DNA of 64,000 nt, taken from Mycolicibacterium insubricum (lineage in GTDB: Bacteria; Actinomycetota; Actinomycetes; Mycobacteriales; Mycobacteriaceae). Shown here in pieces: positions 7,681 through 15,572 of this stretch. The position numbers and the translations under genes are program-made. The stretch covers positions 992,001 to 1,056,000 of the forward strand of contig NZ_AP022618.1 of the NCBI RefSeq assembly GCF_010731615.1, in the 5' to 3' direction. Every line of letters begins with the position of its first letter. Position 1 is the stretch's first letter. Under the pieces are notes generated by a model. That model searched no databases and was not told the DNA's origin. It worked only from the letters and a program-made list of their open reading frames with translations.

Positions 7681-10081
7681 CGGCGGCCGGCGCGGCAGCC
7701 GGGGCGGCGGCCTCGGCCTTGACCGGCTCAGGTGCAGCCTCGGGCTCGGGCGCGGCCTCGGGTTCCGGCTTGGGCTTGGCGGCTTCGCGGGCAGCGGCCT
7801 CCTCCGCGGCGGTGCCCTTGGCCGGCAGCGTGACGCTGGACAGGTCCAGCGAGCTCAGCAGCAGCTGGGCCACGTCGAGCACCTCGACCTTATCCACCTC
7901 GCGGCTGGCGGCCACGTCGTCGACGCCGTCGCTCATCATCACGCGGCAGAACGGGCAGCCGGTGGCGATGGTCGTCGCACCGGTGTCCATGGCCTCTTCG
8001 GTGCGCTCGACGTTGACGCGCTTGCCGATGTGCTCTTCCATCCACATCCGGGCACCACCGGCACCACAGCACAGCGCGCGGTCGGCGTGCCGCGGCATCT
8101 CGGTCAGCTTCACGCCGGAGTCGTCGAGCAGCTCACGCGGCGCCTCGTACACCTTGTTGTGCCGGCCCAGGAAGCACGGGTCGTGGTAGGTGACGTCCTG
8201 GCCGACGGGGTTGACCGGGATCAGCTTCTTGTCGCGCACCAGCTTGTTGAGTAGCTGGGTGTGGTGCAGCACGGTGTAGTTGGCGCCGAGCTGACGGTAC
8301 TCGCGGCCGACGGTGTTGAAGCAGTGCGGGCAGGTGGTGACGATCTTGCGGTCGACGGTCTCCACGCCCTCGAACAGCTCGTTGATGGTCTCCACGTTCT
8401 GCGCGGCGAGCTGCTGGAACAGGAACTCGTTGCCCGAGCGCCGGGCCGAGTCGCCGGTACAGGTCTCGCCGGTGCCCAGGACCAGGAACTTCACGCCCGC
8501 GGCGGCCAGCAGCTCGGCCGTCGCCTTGGTGGTCTTCTTGGCCCGGTCCTCGTACGCGCCGGCGCAGCCCACCCAGAACAGGTACTCGAAGCCCTCGAAC
8601 GACTCGACGTCCTGGCCGTAGACGGGCACGTCGAAATCGACCTCGTCGATCCAGGTGGTGCGCTCCTTGGCGTTCTGGCCCCAGGGGTTGCCCTTGGTCT
8701 CCAAGTTCTTGAACAGCACGCCCAGCTCGGAGGGGAACTCCGACTCGACCATCACCTGGTAGCGGCGCATATCGACGATGTGGTCGATGTGCTCGATGTC
8801 CACCGGGCACTGCTCGACGCACGCGCCGCAGTTGGTGCAGCTCCACAGCACGTCGGGATCGATGACGCCACCCTGCTCGGCGGTGCCGACCAGCGGGCGC
8901 AGCGCCTGCCCGGGGCCCGATCCGGCGATCCGGATGAAGCCGTCCTCGGGGACGCCGTGGCCGTGCGGGAACTCGTCGTGCGCGAAGTCGACCGAGCCCT
9001 CCGGCGGCATCGGCTTGCCCTCGATGATGTAGGGAGCCTTGGCGAACAGGTGGTCGCGCAGGTTCATCATGAGCAGCTTCGGCGACAGCGGCTTGCCGGT
9101 GTTCCACGCCGGGCACTGCGACTGGCATCGCCCGCACTCGGTGCAGGTGGCCATGTCGAGGTTGCCCTTCCAGGTGAAGTCCTCGATCCGGCCGCGACCG
9201 AACACCGCATCCTCGGCGGGATCGTCGAAGTCGATCAGTGCGCCCTTGTACTCCATCGGCAGCAGCGGGCCCAGCGCGTTGGGCAGCCGCTTGAAGGTGA
9301 CGTTGACCGGGGCCAGGCCGATGTGCAGGTGCTTGGAGTGCAGCACGATCAGCAGGAACGCCAGCATGACGCCCAGGTGCGCCAGCAGCGCGATGGTTTC
9401 GATCCACACATTGGTGGTCACCGAGAAGTTGCCCAGCAGCTTGGCCATGAACTCCGAGGCGAAGGCGCCGCCGCGGCTGTAGGGGAAGTCCTCCTTGAGC
9501 ACGATCATCGACGCGCCGCGCAACGGGAGGTAGGTCGCGATGACGAAGAAGATCATGATGAGGATCTCCCACGCGCCGCCGTTGTGCGAGCCGTAGAACC
9601 GGGACTGGCGGCCGAGCTTCTCGGGGTTTTTCCGGATGCGGATGATCGCGAACACGATGATGCCGACCAGCACCGCGACGGCGAAGAAGTCCTGCAGGAA
9701 GCCCAGGATTGGTGAGCGGCCGATGAACGGGATGTGGAACTTGGGGTCGATCAGCACGCCGAAGGCCTCGAGGTACACCGTGGACAGGACGAAGAAGCCC
9801 CACATGGTGAAGAAATGCGCCAGGCCGGGGATCGACCACTTCAGCAGCTTCGTCTGAGCGAAGACCTCTTTGTTCTGGTTGATCATCCGCCGCACGAACT
9901 CGTTCTTGCGGCCCTTCTCGTCCTTGACGGTCTGACCGGAGCTGATCAGCTTGGTCAGCCACAGCACGCGCTTGACGGCGAAGTAACCGACGACGACTGC
10001 GGCAATCGCCGTGATGATCAACCGGCTGTGCTGAAGGGTTTCTTCGAGATGTTCGAGGTTCGATCCGTCTGCGAGGTACAC
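7043..10081 (-). CDS. etfD: Membrane-bound Fe-S oxidoreductase EtfD (ETF:menaquinone oxidoreductase type)
   Basis: The 1012-residue protein has an N-terminal membrane domain of about six spans (residues 20-250). Two 4Fe-4S ferredoxin motifs follow (CTECGRCQSQCP at 313, CTNCGACVEQCP at 415). Two cysteine-rich CCG-type domains of the heterodisulfide-reductase family come next (residues 540-715, with CPHC, DPCFLGRHN, CCGAGG and CPFC). This is the Rv0338c architecture. That protein was named EtfD and is thought to pass electrons from acyl-CoA dehydrogenases via EtfAB to the quinone pool during fatty-acid oxidation. The GTG at 10081 has GGAGG about 8 bases upstream. Residues 755-1012 are a low-complexity tail of basic repeats. 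Two matching 16-bp palindromes lie upstream. Confidence 0.9.
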   Translation of the reverse strand: MYLADGSNLEHLEETLQHSRLIITAIAAVVVGYFAVKRVLWLTKLISSGQTVKDEKGRKNEFVRRMINQNKEVFAQTKLLKWSIPGLAHFFTMWGFFVLSTVYLEAFGVLIDPKFHIPFIGRSPILGFLQDFFAVAVLVGIIVFAIIRIRKNPEKLGRQSRFYGSHNGGAWEILIMIFFVIATYLPLRGASMIVLKEDFPYSRGGAFASEFMAKLLGNFSVTTNVWIETIALLAHLGVMLAFLLIVLHSKHLHIGLAPVNVTFKRLPNALGPLLPMEYKGALIDFDDPAEDAVFGRGRIEDFTWKGNLDMATCTECGRCQSQCPAWNTGKPLSPKLLMMNLRDHLFAKAPYIIEGKPMPPEGSVDFAHDEFPHGHGVPEDGFIRIAGSGPGQALRPLVGTAEQGGVIDPDVLWSCTNCGACVEQCPVDIEHIDHIVDMRRYQVMVESEFPSELGVLFKNLETKGNPWGQNAKERTTWIDEVDFDVPVYGQDVESFEGFEYLFWVGCAGAYEDRAKKTTKATAELLAAAGVKFLVLGTGETCTGDSARRSGNEFLFQQLAAQNVETINELFEGVETVDRKIVTTCPHCFNTVGREYRQLGANYTVLHHTQLLNKLVRDKKLIPVNPVGQDVTYHDPCFLGRHNKVYEAPRELLDDSGVKLTEMPRHADRALCCGAGGARMWMEEHIGKRVNVERTEEAMDTGATTIATGCPFCRVMMSDGVDDVAASREVDKVEVLDVAQLLLSSLDLSSVTLPAKGTAAEEAAAREAAKPKPEPEAAPEPEAAPEPVKAEAAAPAAAPAAAAPVKGLGMAGAAKRPGAKKAAPAAAAPAAEAAAPAAPVKGLGMAGAAKRPGAKKAAPAAAAPAAEAAPAAEAAAPAAPSAPVKGLGMAGGAKRPGAKKAAPAAAAPAAAPAAPEAPAASEAPAAEKPAADAVPVKGLGMAAGARRPGAKKPAAPAAPAAAPAEAPAEAPAEAPAAEPAEAAAPAAPSAPAEPAKPVVGLGLAPGARRPGKR

Positions 10082-10100
10082 GAAACGCCTCCGTCCGCCT

Positions 10101-10141
10101 GTTACTCAAGGGTAACTTAGGCATGGTTACTCGCCGGTAAC
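10101..10141. promoter_or_regulatory. Two matching palindromic operators upstream of etfD
   Basis: GTTACTCAAGGGTAAC (10101-10116) and GTTACTCGCCGGTAAC (10126-10141) have the same geometry: GTTAC arms, six-base spacer, GTAAC. They are 25 bases apart, about two helical turns, just upstream of the etfD ribosome-binding site. On the coding strand both read TAAGTTACC-N3-GAGTAAC. This looks like a pair of sites for a TetR-type regulator of beta-oxidation genes. The regulator is not in the window. Confidence 0.6.
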
Positions 10142-10183
10142 TTAACTTCTATCAGCTCATACTGACATTTAGGAGATTCTTAG

Positions 10184-10213
10184 CGCTAGCTAGGATTGCC
10201 TAACTTGCTAGCG
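10184..10213. repeat. Inverted repeat between etfD and iniR
   Basis: CGCTAGC (10184-10190) pairs with GCTAGCG (10207-10213). Inside it TAGG (10191-10194) pairs with CCTA (10199-10202) around the loop ATTG. It lies in the gap between the iniR 3' end and the etfD promoter, so it could be a weak terminator for iniR or part of the etfD control region. No T-run follows on either side. Confidence 0.4.
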
Positions 10214-10247
10214 GCTGTGTCGCACCTCTCAGTGCAACAGGGGTCCC

Positions 10248-12557
10248 TCAGGCACCCAGCATTGCGCGCAGCATGGACAGCATTTCACTGCGCGATTCCG
10301 CGCCGAGCCGCCGCCGGATCCGCGCCACGTGGTGCTCGACAGTCTTCGCGGAGATGAACAACTGCGCCCCGATGTCGCGATACGGCATGCCCAACAGCAA
10401 GAGTTCGGCCACCTCCCGCTCCCGATCCGACAGGGCCGCCGGCCGCGCCGGCTCCGGGATTCCCGACGGGACCGTACCCGGCTCGGGGTCCTCCGCGGCG
10501 GGAGCGTCGAACTCGTCGGTGTTCTGTTTGAGGTCACGGGCCAGCGCCAGCATGGCCGTCGACACCCGCGGATCGTCGGTGCCCAGGGCGGCCTGGCCGG
10601 TCAGCCGGGTGGCATCCCAGGTCAGCCCGAACTGCGCCAGCCCCCGGGCCGCGGCGGCCACCTCCGCCGGGTCGACCTGACGGGCCAACACCCGCAGCCA
10701 GGCGCGTCCGGCCGCGGCCAGGGCGCGGGCGAAGTCACTGCCGGCCGAGGCGGCGGCCAGCGCCGCGGCGTGCGGGGCCATCGCGTCGGGATTGTTGGCC
10801 AGGATCGCCGCGTGCACCCCGGCCCAGTGCAGCGGCAGCGACCAGGCCGGGGGATCGCCGAGGGCGCCCAGCAGCCCGAACGCCGTCCGCAGCGGATGAC
10901 GCAGCCGGTCGGCCTGGCGCATCCGCACCCCGGCCACCCACAGCTCGCCCAGCGGCAGCAGCGTGAACACGTCCACCGAGTACTCGGCGAGCAGGTCGAC
11001 AGCGACCGAAAAATCCCGGTGCAGCGCCCCGGCGTCGCCGCTGCGCCGCGCGATCCCGGTCCGCAGCGCCGCCGCCCACAGCGCATCGCGCCGGTGCAGC
11101 CCGGTGTGCGGGGCCAGCGCCGCGGCGGCGACGAGGTTCCCGTCGACCAGCCAGGTCCAGGCCGTCAGTAACGCGTGGCGCGGCGCGAACAGTTCGGCCG
11201 GCGCGGCGTCGCGGGACAGCACCCCGCGGGCGCGCGCCGGATCGCCGGAGTGCAGCGCGGCCAGTGCGACGACGGCGGCCGGGTCGTCGGGCAGCGCCAC
11301 CGTCGGCGCCGCGCCGACCGACTGGCCGAACAGGGCCAGCGCGGCGTCGTATCCGGATTCCACGCTGGTGCGCAGCCCGGCCGCCAGGTTGCGCGCGGCC
11401 CGGGCGGCCGAGGTGGGCACCGTCGCCTCGGCGGGTGCCGCGGTGGCCCGCAGCGCGGGCAGGTTCCCGGCGGCCAGTGCGACGACGGCCGCCGCCGCGC
11501 CGACCTCGGGGTCGGTCGCGGTGCCCGGCTCGGTCCCGCGCAGCCAGTCGAACAGTTCGGCGGCCGCAGCAGTGTTCCCGTCGTGACAGGCCACCGCGGC
11601 GGCCACCCGGACGGCGTCGGCGCGGGTGCCCGGGTCGGCCAGCAGCCCGTCGGCCACCGCGGCGGCCGCCGTGCAGTCGCCGGTCAGGGCCAGCGAATCG
11701 GCGAAGACGACGGTCGGATCGCTGGTCCCGGCGGCCAGCGCGGCCCGGTACAACCCGGCGGCCTGCTCGGGATGACCGGCCGTGACGGCGGACGACGCGG
11801 CGGTGCTCAGCCGCTCGGCCAGCCGCGGGTCCCGACGGCCGTGATCGGCCAGGGTGCGGGCCAGCGGCACGCCGAGAGTGCCGTGCGCGAGTTGGGATTC
11901 CAGCAGCGCGCTCTCCACCGCGTGGTGGCGCACCGCGCCGATCACCCCGCTGACCGCCTCGTGCAGCGCCGCGGGTGCGCGCAGCAGCCCGGTGCCGTGC
12001 GCGCGGTCGACGAGCTCGCGCGCCACCGCCGGCTCCAGGTCCAGCGCCGCGGCGATATCGGCCGGGCCGAGGCGGTCGTCGAGGGACAGCAGCGCCAGCG
12101 CGTCGAGCAGCGGTTCGTCGAGGCGGCGCAGCCGGTCGGGGTCGGGTGCACCGCGGGTCGGCAACACCAGCGCGGTCTGCTCGTGTTCCAGCACGTCGGT
12201 GAGCCGGCGCAGCTCCGGGCGCTGGCCCAGCGGCTGGGTGGCGACCACCACGGTTCGGTACGGATCGGCGGCGACGGTCACCAGCGCCGCGAGGGCGCCG
12301 TCGTCGAGCCGGTCGGCGTCATCGATGACCAGCGCCGATCCGCACGGTTCAAATCCCACCTCGGGGCGTACCTGGGTGACGACGGGCACTCCCGCGGCTC
12401 GCAGGCCGTCGCGCACCGCCGCCAGCACGGCGCTCTTCCCACTGCCGATACCCCCGGTGACCAGCAACTTCGCCGGATCCTGCGGATCGCGGAGCAGCTC
12501 GGCCACCCGGTCGGCGGCCCGCGGCGGCAGCTCACCGACGGCCGGATCGGTGATCAC
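10248..12557 (-). CDS. iniR: P-loop ATPase/LuxR-type transcriptional regulator IniR
   Basis: The 769-residue protein has an N-terminal NTPase domain with Walker A 'GGIGSGKS' (residues 35-42) and Walker B 'ALVIDDAD' (about 75-82). A long helical, alanine-rich middle follows, then a C-terminal LuxR helix-turn-helix (about residues 705-769, 'LSDREREVAELLLLGMPYRD'). This is the layout of MalT/LAL regulators, which bind DNA on ATP and inducer binding. It corresponds in position and type to M. tuberculosis Rv0339c, reported as IniR, activator of iniBAC during cell-wall stress. Its GTG start overlaps the stop of the Hsp70-like gene by 3 bases, so the two are cotranscribed. CCCCTAA sites in front of the operon and of iniB are candidate targets. 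Confidence 0.88.
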   Translation of the reverse strand: MITDPAVGELPPRAADRVAELLRDPQDPAKLLVTGGIGSGKSAVLAAVRDGLRAAGVPVVTQVRPEVGFEPCGSALVIDDADRLDDGALAALVTVAADPYRTVVVATQPLGQRPELRRLTDVLEHEQTALVLPTRGAPDPDRLRRLDEPLLDALALLSLDDRLGPADIAAALDLEPAVARELVDRAHGTGLLRAPAALHEAVSGVIGAVRHHAVESALLESQLAHGTLGVPLARTLADHGRRDPRLAERLSTAASSAVTAGHPEQAAGLYRAALAAGTSDPTVVFADSLALTGDCTAAAAVADGLLADPGTRADAVRVAAAVACHDGNTAAAAELFDWLRGTEPGTATDPEVGAAAAVVALAAGNLPALRATAAPAEATVPTSAARAARNLAAGLRTSVESGYDAALALFGQSVGAAPTVALPDDPAAVVALAALHSGDPARARGVLSRDAAPAELFAPRHALLTAWTWLVDGNLVAAAALAPHTGLHRRDALWAAALRTGIARRSGDAGALHRDFSVAVDLLAEYSVDVFTLLPLGELWVAGVRMRQADRLRHPLRTAFGLLGALGDPPAWSLPLHWAGVHAAILANNPDAMAPHAAALAAASAGSDFARALAAAGRAWLRVLARQVDPAEVAAAARGLAQFGLTWDATRLTGQAALGTDDPRVSTAMLALARDLKQNTDEFDAPAAEDPEPGTVPSGIPEPARPAALSDREREVAELLLLGMPYRDIGAQLFISAKTVEHHVARIRRRLGAESRSEMLSMLRAMLGA

Positions 12558-14500
12558 GGGAACAGACGACGCCTGGTCGGCCCCGAAGCCGCACCCCCGG
12601 TATCCGCCGTGGTCTGCGCCGTCGTCGGCGCCGGCGCAGAGGTCGGGGGTGTCGTGGGCGGAGTGGTCGGCGGCGTCGTCGGTGGCGTGGTGGGTGGGGT
12701 CGTGGTCGGTTGGGTGGTGGTCGTCGGCTGCGTCGTGGTGGTCGTCGTAGTGGGCTGAGTTGTCGTCGTGGTCGTTGTCGTCGTCGACTCCGTGGTCGAT
12801 TCGGTGGTGGTGGTCGGCTCCGTCGTGGTGGGCTCGGGGCTGCTCGACGGCGGTGCGGTCGTCGTCGGTGGCGGCACCACCGAGCTGGCCACCGATCCGT
12901 TCTCGTCGGTGTAGGTCAGCGTCGCGCTCTCCTGCGGCTTCAGCGCCGTGGTGAGCACCGAGCCGTTGGGCAGCGTGATCGTCGTGGTGACCGGAGAGTT
13001 GTCCATCTCGCTGCCGGTCAGCGTGATGGCCAGACCCCCGGCCGAGGCCAGCGCGGCCGCCGCGGCGATCCCGAACAACACCGCCGGGCGCCGGTACCAG
13101 CGCAGCGGCGCGGCCGCCGGCTCCGGCTCCTCGGGCGGGGCGTCGAACTGCACCGGCGGGCGGGCACCCGTCGCGCCGACGGGGTAGTCCGGCCCGGAAT
13201 AGGGGACCGGATCCGCGGCGCCGTCGGCATCCTCGGACCAGGCCAGACCGCGCGACGTCGCATCCGGGGCGTCCTCGCCGCCGGCATGCGTCGCCCAGCT
13301 CGCCGGGGCCATCCCGGTGGGCACCTCACCGGCGGCCGGGGCCAGACCCGTCGGCGCGCCGGCCTCGGCGACGGCCTGCGACAACCCGGTCTCCGCGCTC
13401 GCCTCGGCCACCAGGGGAGACAGCCCCGTCGGCGCACCCGCGGCGGCGATCGACGGCCCGGCGCCGTCGATCAGCTGCGGGGGCACCCCGCGCTCGGCGA
13501 GCCACCCGGCCCCGGCAGCGGCGGCCGAACCCGGGTCCGGAGTCGTCACGATCGGTGCCCGCAGCTCCTGCGACAGCCGCTCGGTGACCAGCGGAATCGC
13601 CGCACCGCCGCCGACGGTCGCCACCGCCGACAGCCGATCCGCCGGAATCCTGTTGTCCTGCAGCGCATCTCCGATCTCGTCGAGCAGACCCGCCAGCGGC
13701 TCGGCCAGCAGCGCTTCCAACTCGGCGCGGGTGAACCGCACGTCGGCGGCGCCCTCGGCGGAGATGACCGCGGCGGTGTCGGCCGACAACCGCTCCTTGG
13801 CCGTCCGGCACGCGGCGCGCAGCCGGGTCAGCGCGCCGACGGCGGCAGTGCCCATCGGGTCGGCACCGGCGGCTTGGGACTGCCCGGCCAGCACGGCGCT
13901 GAGCACCCCCTGATCGATCAGGTCACCGGAGAGCGACGAGCGCAGCACCGGGCCGATCGGGCGCATCCCGGCTGCGGCATCGGCCAGGGTCACCGTGGTG
14001 CCGGTGCCGCCCAGGTCCACCAGCACCACCACTCCGCTGCCGGGCAGGCCCGGGGCGTTGCCCAGTGCGGTCAGCGCCGCCGCGTTGTCCCGCACGATCT
14101 CGGTCGGGGCCCCCGAGCCGGACAGTGCGGGCCGGGCCTGTACCTGGGCGCGCAACGCCGACACCGCGGCCGGCCGCCAGTGCGCCGGGACCGCGATCAC
14201 CATTCGCGGTGCGGGGCCGCCGGCGTCGCGGACCAGGGATTCCAGCGCGTCGGCCGCCAGCGTCGCGGCGTCGTGCGACGAGCCGTCGGGCGCGATCATC
14301 GGGACCCGGTCGCCGACCCGGTCGGTGAAACCCCACACCACCACGCCCGGTTCGCTCACCTTCGCGTTCTCCGTGGGCAGGCCCACCTCGGCGGGCCGGT
14401 GGCCGAACAGGGTGAGGACCGAACGCCGCCGCACGGGGGGACGACCGGTCCGGACGGCGACCATATTGGTGGCGCCGATCGACAGCCCGAGGGAATCCAT
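12554..14500 (-). CDS. Hsp70-like membrane protein with Thr/Pro-rich exterior tail
   Basis: The 648-residue product starts 'MDSLGLSIGATNMVAVRTG'. It has an actin/Hsp70-type ATPase fold: a phosphate-1 loop altered to SIGATN, phosphate-2 'VDLGGTGTTVTLAD' and adenosine motif 'VATVGGGAAIPLVTERL'. No Hsp70 substrate-binding domain follows. Instead there is a Pro/Ala-rich linker, one membrane span (about residues 480-500), a short globular part and a tail rich in Thr, Ser and Pro that ends 'TRRRLFP'. It resembles the Rv2264c type of protein in M. tuberculosis (from memory). The ATG at 14500 has GAGGT upstream; longer in-frame extension to 15079 runs through the promoter and another gene and is rejected. 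It is coupled to iniR, suggesting a membrane sensor for that regulator (inference). Confidence 0.8.
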   Translation of the reverse strand: MDSLGLSIGATNMVAVRTGRPPVRRRSVLTLFGHRPAEVGLPTENAKVSEPGVVVWGFTDRVGDRVPMIAPDGSSHDAATLAADALESLVRDAGGPAPRMVIAVPAHWRPAAVSALRAQVQARPALSGSGAPTEIVRDNAAALTALGNAPGLPGSGVVVLVDLGGTGTTVTLADAAAGMRPIGPVLRSSLSGDLIDQGVLSAVLAGQSQAAGADPMGTAAVGALTRLRAACRTAKERLSADTAAVISAEGAADVRFTRAELEALLAEPLAGLLDEIGDALQDNRIPADRLSAVATVGGGAAIPLVTERLSQELRAPIVTTPDPGSAAAAGAGWLAERGVPPQLIDGAGPSIAAAGAPTGLSPLVAEASAETGLSQAVAEAGAPTGLAPAAGEVPTGMAPASWATHAGGEDAPDATSRGLAWSEDADGAADPVPYSGPDYPVGATGARPPVQFDAPPEEPEPAAAPLRWYRRPAVLFGIAAAAALASAGGLAITLTGSEMDNSPVTTTITLPNGSVLTTALKPQESATLTYTDENGSVASSVVPPPTTTAPPSSSPEPTTTEPTTTTESTTESTTTTTTTTTQPTTTTTTTQPTTTTQPTTTPPTTPPTTPPTTPPTTPPTSAPAPTTAQTTADTGGAASGPTRRRLFP

Positions 14501-14548
14501 GGGTACCTCATCCGTTGGCGTTGCGCGGTTGCCGTCCACCCTAGACGT

Positions 14549-14593
14549 ACCCCTAAGGGTGGACAATCCCCTAACCGTACTTCCCCTAAGGGG
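14549..14593. promoter_or_regulatory. Triple CCCCTAA array in the divergent Hsp70-like/Rv0340-like promoter
   Basis: CCCCTAA occurs at 14550-14556, 14568-14574 and 14583-14589. Two copies extend to near-palindromes: ACCCCTAAGGGT (14549-14560) and CCCCTAAGGGG (14583-14593, perfect around one central base). The starts are 18 and 15 bases apart. A second triplet of the same heptamer stands before iniB at 15427-15465. The array is probably the binding site of the locus regulator, with IniR the obvious candidate. Confidence 0.65.
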
Positions 14594-14692
14594 TGCCACG
14601 GGGCGGCGGGGCGCAACCCGATCCCCTCGCAGCTTCCGGCGACCTAGGATTTCGGTGGTAACCCGCTGTGCATCGATTGAACGGAGTCCGTC

Positions 14693-15265
14693 ATGGCAAA
14701 TGAACTGCTGGACTTCGTCATGGGTCTGGTCCGCGACCCGGCCGCCGCCGCGAACTATCACGCCGACCCGGCCAAGGCCATCGCCGATGCGCATCTGACC
14801 GGGGTGACCAGTGCCGATGTCAACAACCTGATTCCCATGGTGTCCGATTCGGTGTCCATGGCGACGCCGGGATTTGGTCCGCCGGGGCTCGACAGCGTCC
14901 CGGTCGGGGGGTTGAACGCGGTGGACAGCAACGTCTGGTCCTCCGGCGCGGCGCACGCCGCCTTCGAGGCGTTCGACGCGCATGTGCCCGGCGTGGTGGC
15001 CGATCAGCTGCACACACCGGTCATCCAGGACCCGGGAGCGGTGTCCGGCGTGCTCGCGGCACCCGTCTCCGCGCTGCACGACGGCGGCGTGCAGCTGCCG
15101 TCGTTCGACTCATTCGACCAGGTGGGCGGCATCGGTACCGCGCTTCCGGACCCGGTGGACGCGCACCCGGCGGACCCGGTCTTCGAGGACTGGGCGCACC
15201 CGGCGCACGACGCCGGCCAGGTCGATCCCGGCCACGGCGGGTTCGACATCTTCGGTCACCAGTGA
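14693..15265 (+). CDS. IniB-N-terminal-domain protein (Rv0340-like)
   Basis: The 190-residue protein opens with a helical domain of about 60 residues ('MANELLDFVMGLVRDPAAAA'...'DVNNLIPMVSDSV') that matches the N-terminal domain of IniB encoded next to it. The rest is low-complexity, rich in Asp, Pro, His and Ala, ending 'GGFDIFGHQ'. It sits where Rv0340 lies in M. tuberculosis. There is no signal peptide and no catalytic motif. The ATG at 14693 has GGAG about 8 bases upstream. It is divergent from the Hsp70-like gene and followed by a strong terminator, so it is its own transcript. Its function is unknown; a structural role in the Ini envelope-stress response is inferred from context. Confidence 0.8.
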   Translation: MANELLDFVMGLVRDPAAAANYHADPAKAIADAHLTGVTSADVNNLIPMVSDSVSMATPGFGPPGLDSVPVGGLNAVDSNVWSSGAAHAAFEAFDAHVPGVVADQLHTPVIQDPGAVSGVLAAPVSALHDGGVQLPSFDSFDQVGGIGTALPDPVDAHPADPVFEDWAHPAHDAGQVDPGHGGFDIFGHQ

Positions 15266-15303
15266 TTCCCCTTGGGGGTGCCTGGGGATAGGCCCGCACA
15301 ACG

Positions 15304-15345
15304 ACGGCCCGACAGCGGAGTACCGCTGCCGGGCCGTCTCTTTTT
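15304..15345 (+). terminator. Intrinsic terminator after the Rv0340-like gene
   Basis: ACGGCCCG (15304-15311) pairs with CGGGCCGT (15330-15337), and CAGCGG (15313-15318) with CCGCTG (15323-15328), around loop AGTA with one mismatch. CTCTTTTT follows immediately. This isolates the gene from iniB. Confidence 0.9.
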
Positions 15346-15426
15346 GCTGCCTGGATACCTCTATTTACCTGCGGTTTCTCCCGTTCTCGGGGATTGTGCA
15401 GCCGGATTCGCAGTGCCCCCAATATG

Positions 15427-15470
15427 CCCCTAATCCCCTAACGTTTGGGCGTGGTACACCCCTAATGGGT
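15427..15470 (+). promoter_or_regulatory. Triple CCCCTAA array upstream of iniB
   Basis: The 307-base gap between the Rv0340-like gene and iniB holds the terminator at 15304 and then CCCCTAA at 15427-15433, 15435-15441 and 15459-15465. The last is within ACCCCTAATGGGT (15458-15470), an ACCC/GGGT inverted repeat. The array lies about 105-145 bases upstream of the iniB start. It mirrors the array at 14549-14593. No other gene is seen in this gap. Confidence 0.65.
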
Positions 15471-15572
15471 GGTGCGGGATGACGGGTGGTAACCCCGTTT
15501 CGACACCGGTTGCGCGGTCATAACGTGTATTTCACAAGCCGAACCCCGGCAAGAGACCCGAAAGGAACTCCC

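Noticed and set aside
7050..9715. Long plus-strand open frames opposite etfD, rich in Ala and Gly
   Set aside because: They are reverse-frame shadows of the etfD repeat tail and Fe-S domains; no start signals or recognisable domains.
12710..14647. 645-codon plus-strand frame opposite the Hsp70-like gene
   Set aside because: Arg/Gly-rich shadow without features; the minus-strand gene has clear Hsp70 motifs.
14501..15079. N-terminal extension of the Hsp70-like protein to 15079
   Set aside because: It would run through the divergent promoter and the Rv0340-like gene; the ATG at 14500 has a ribosome-binding site and matches the family start.
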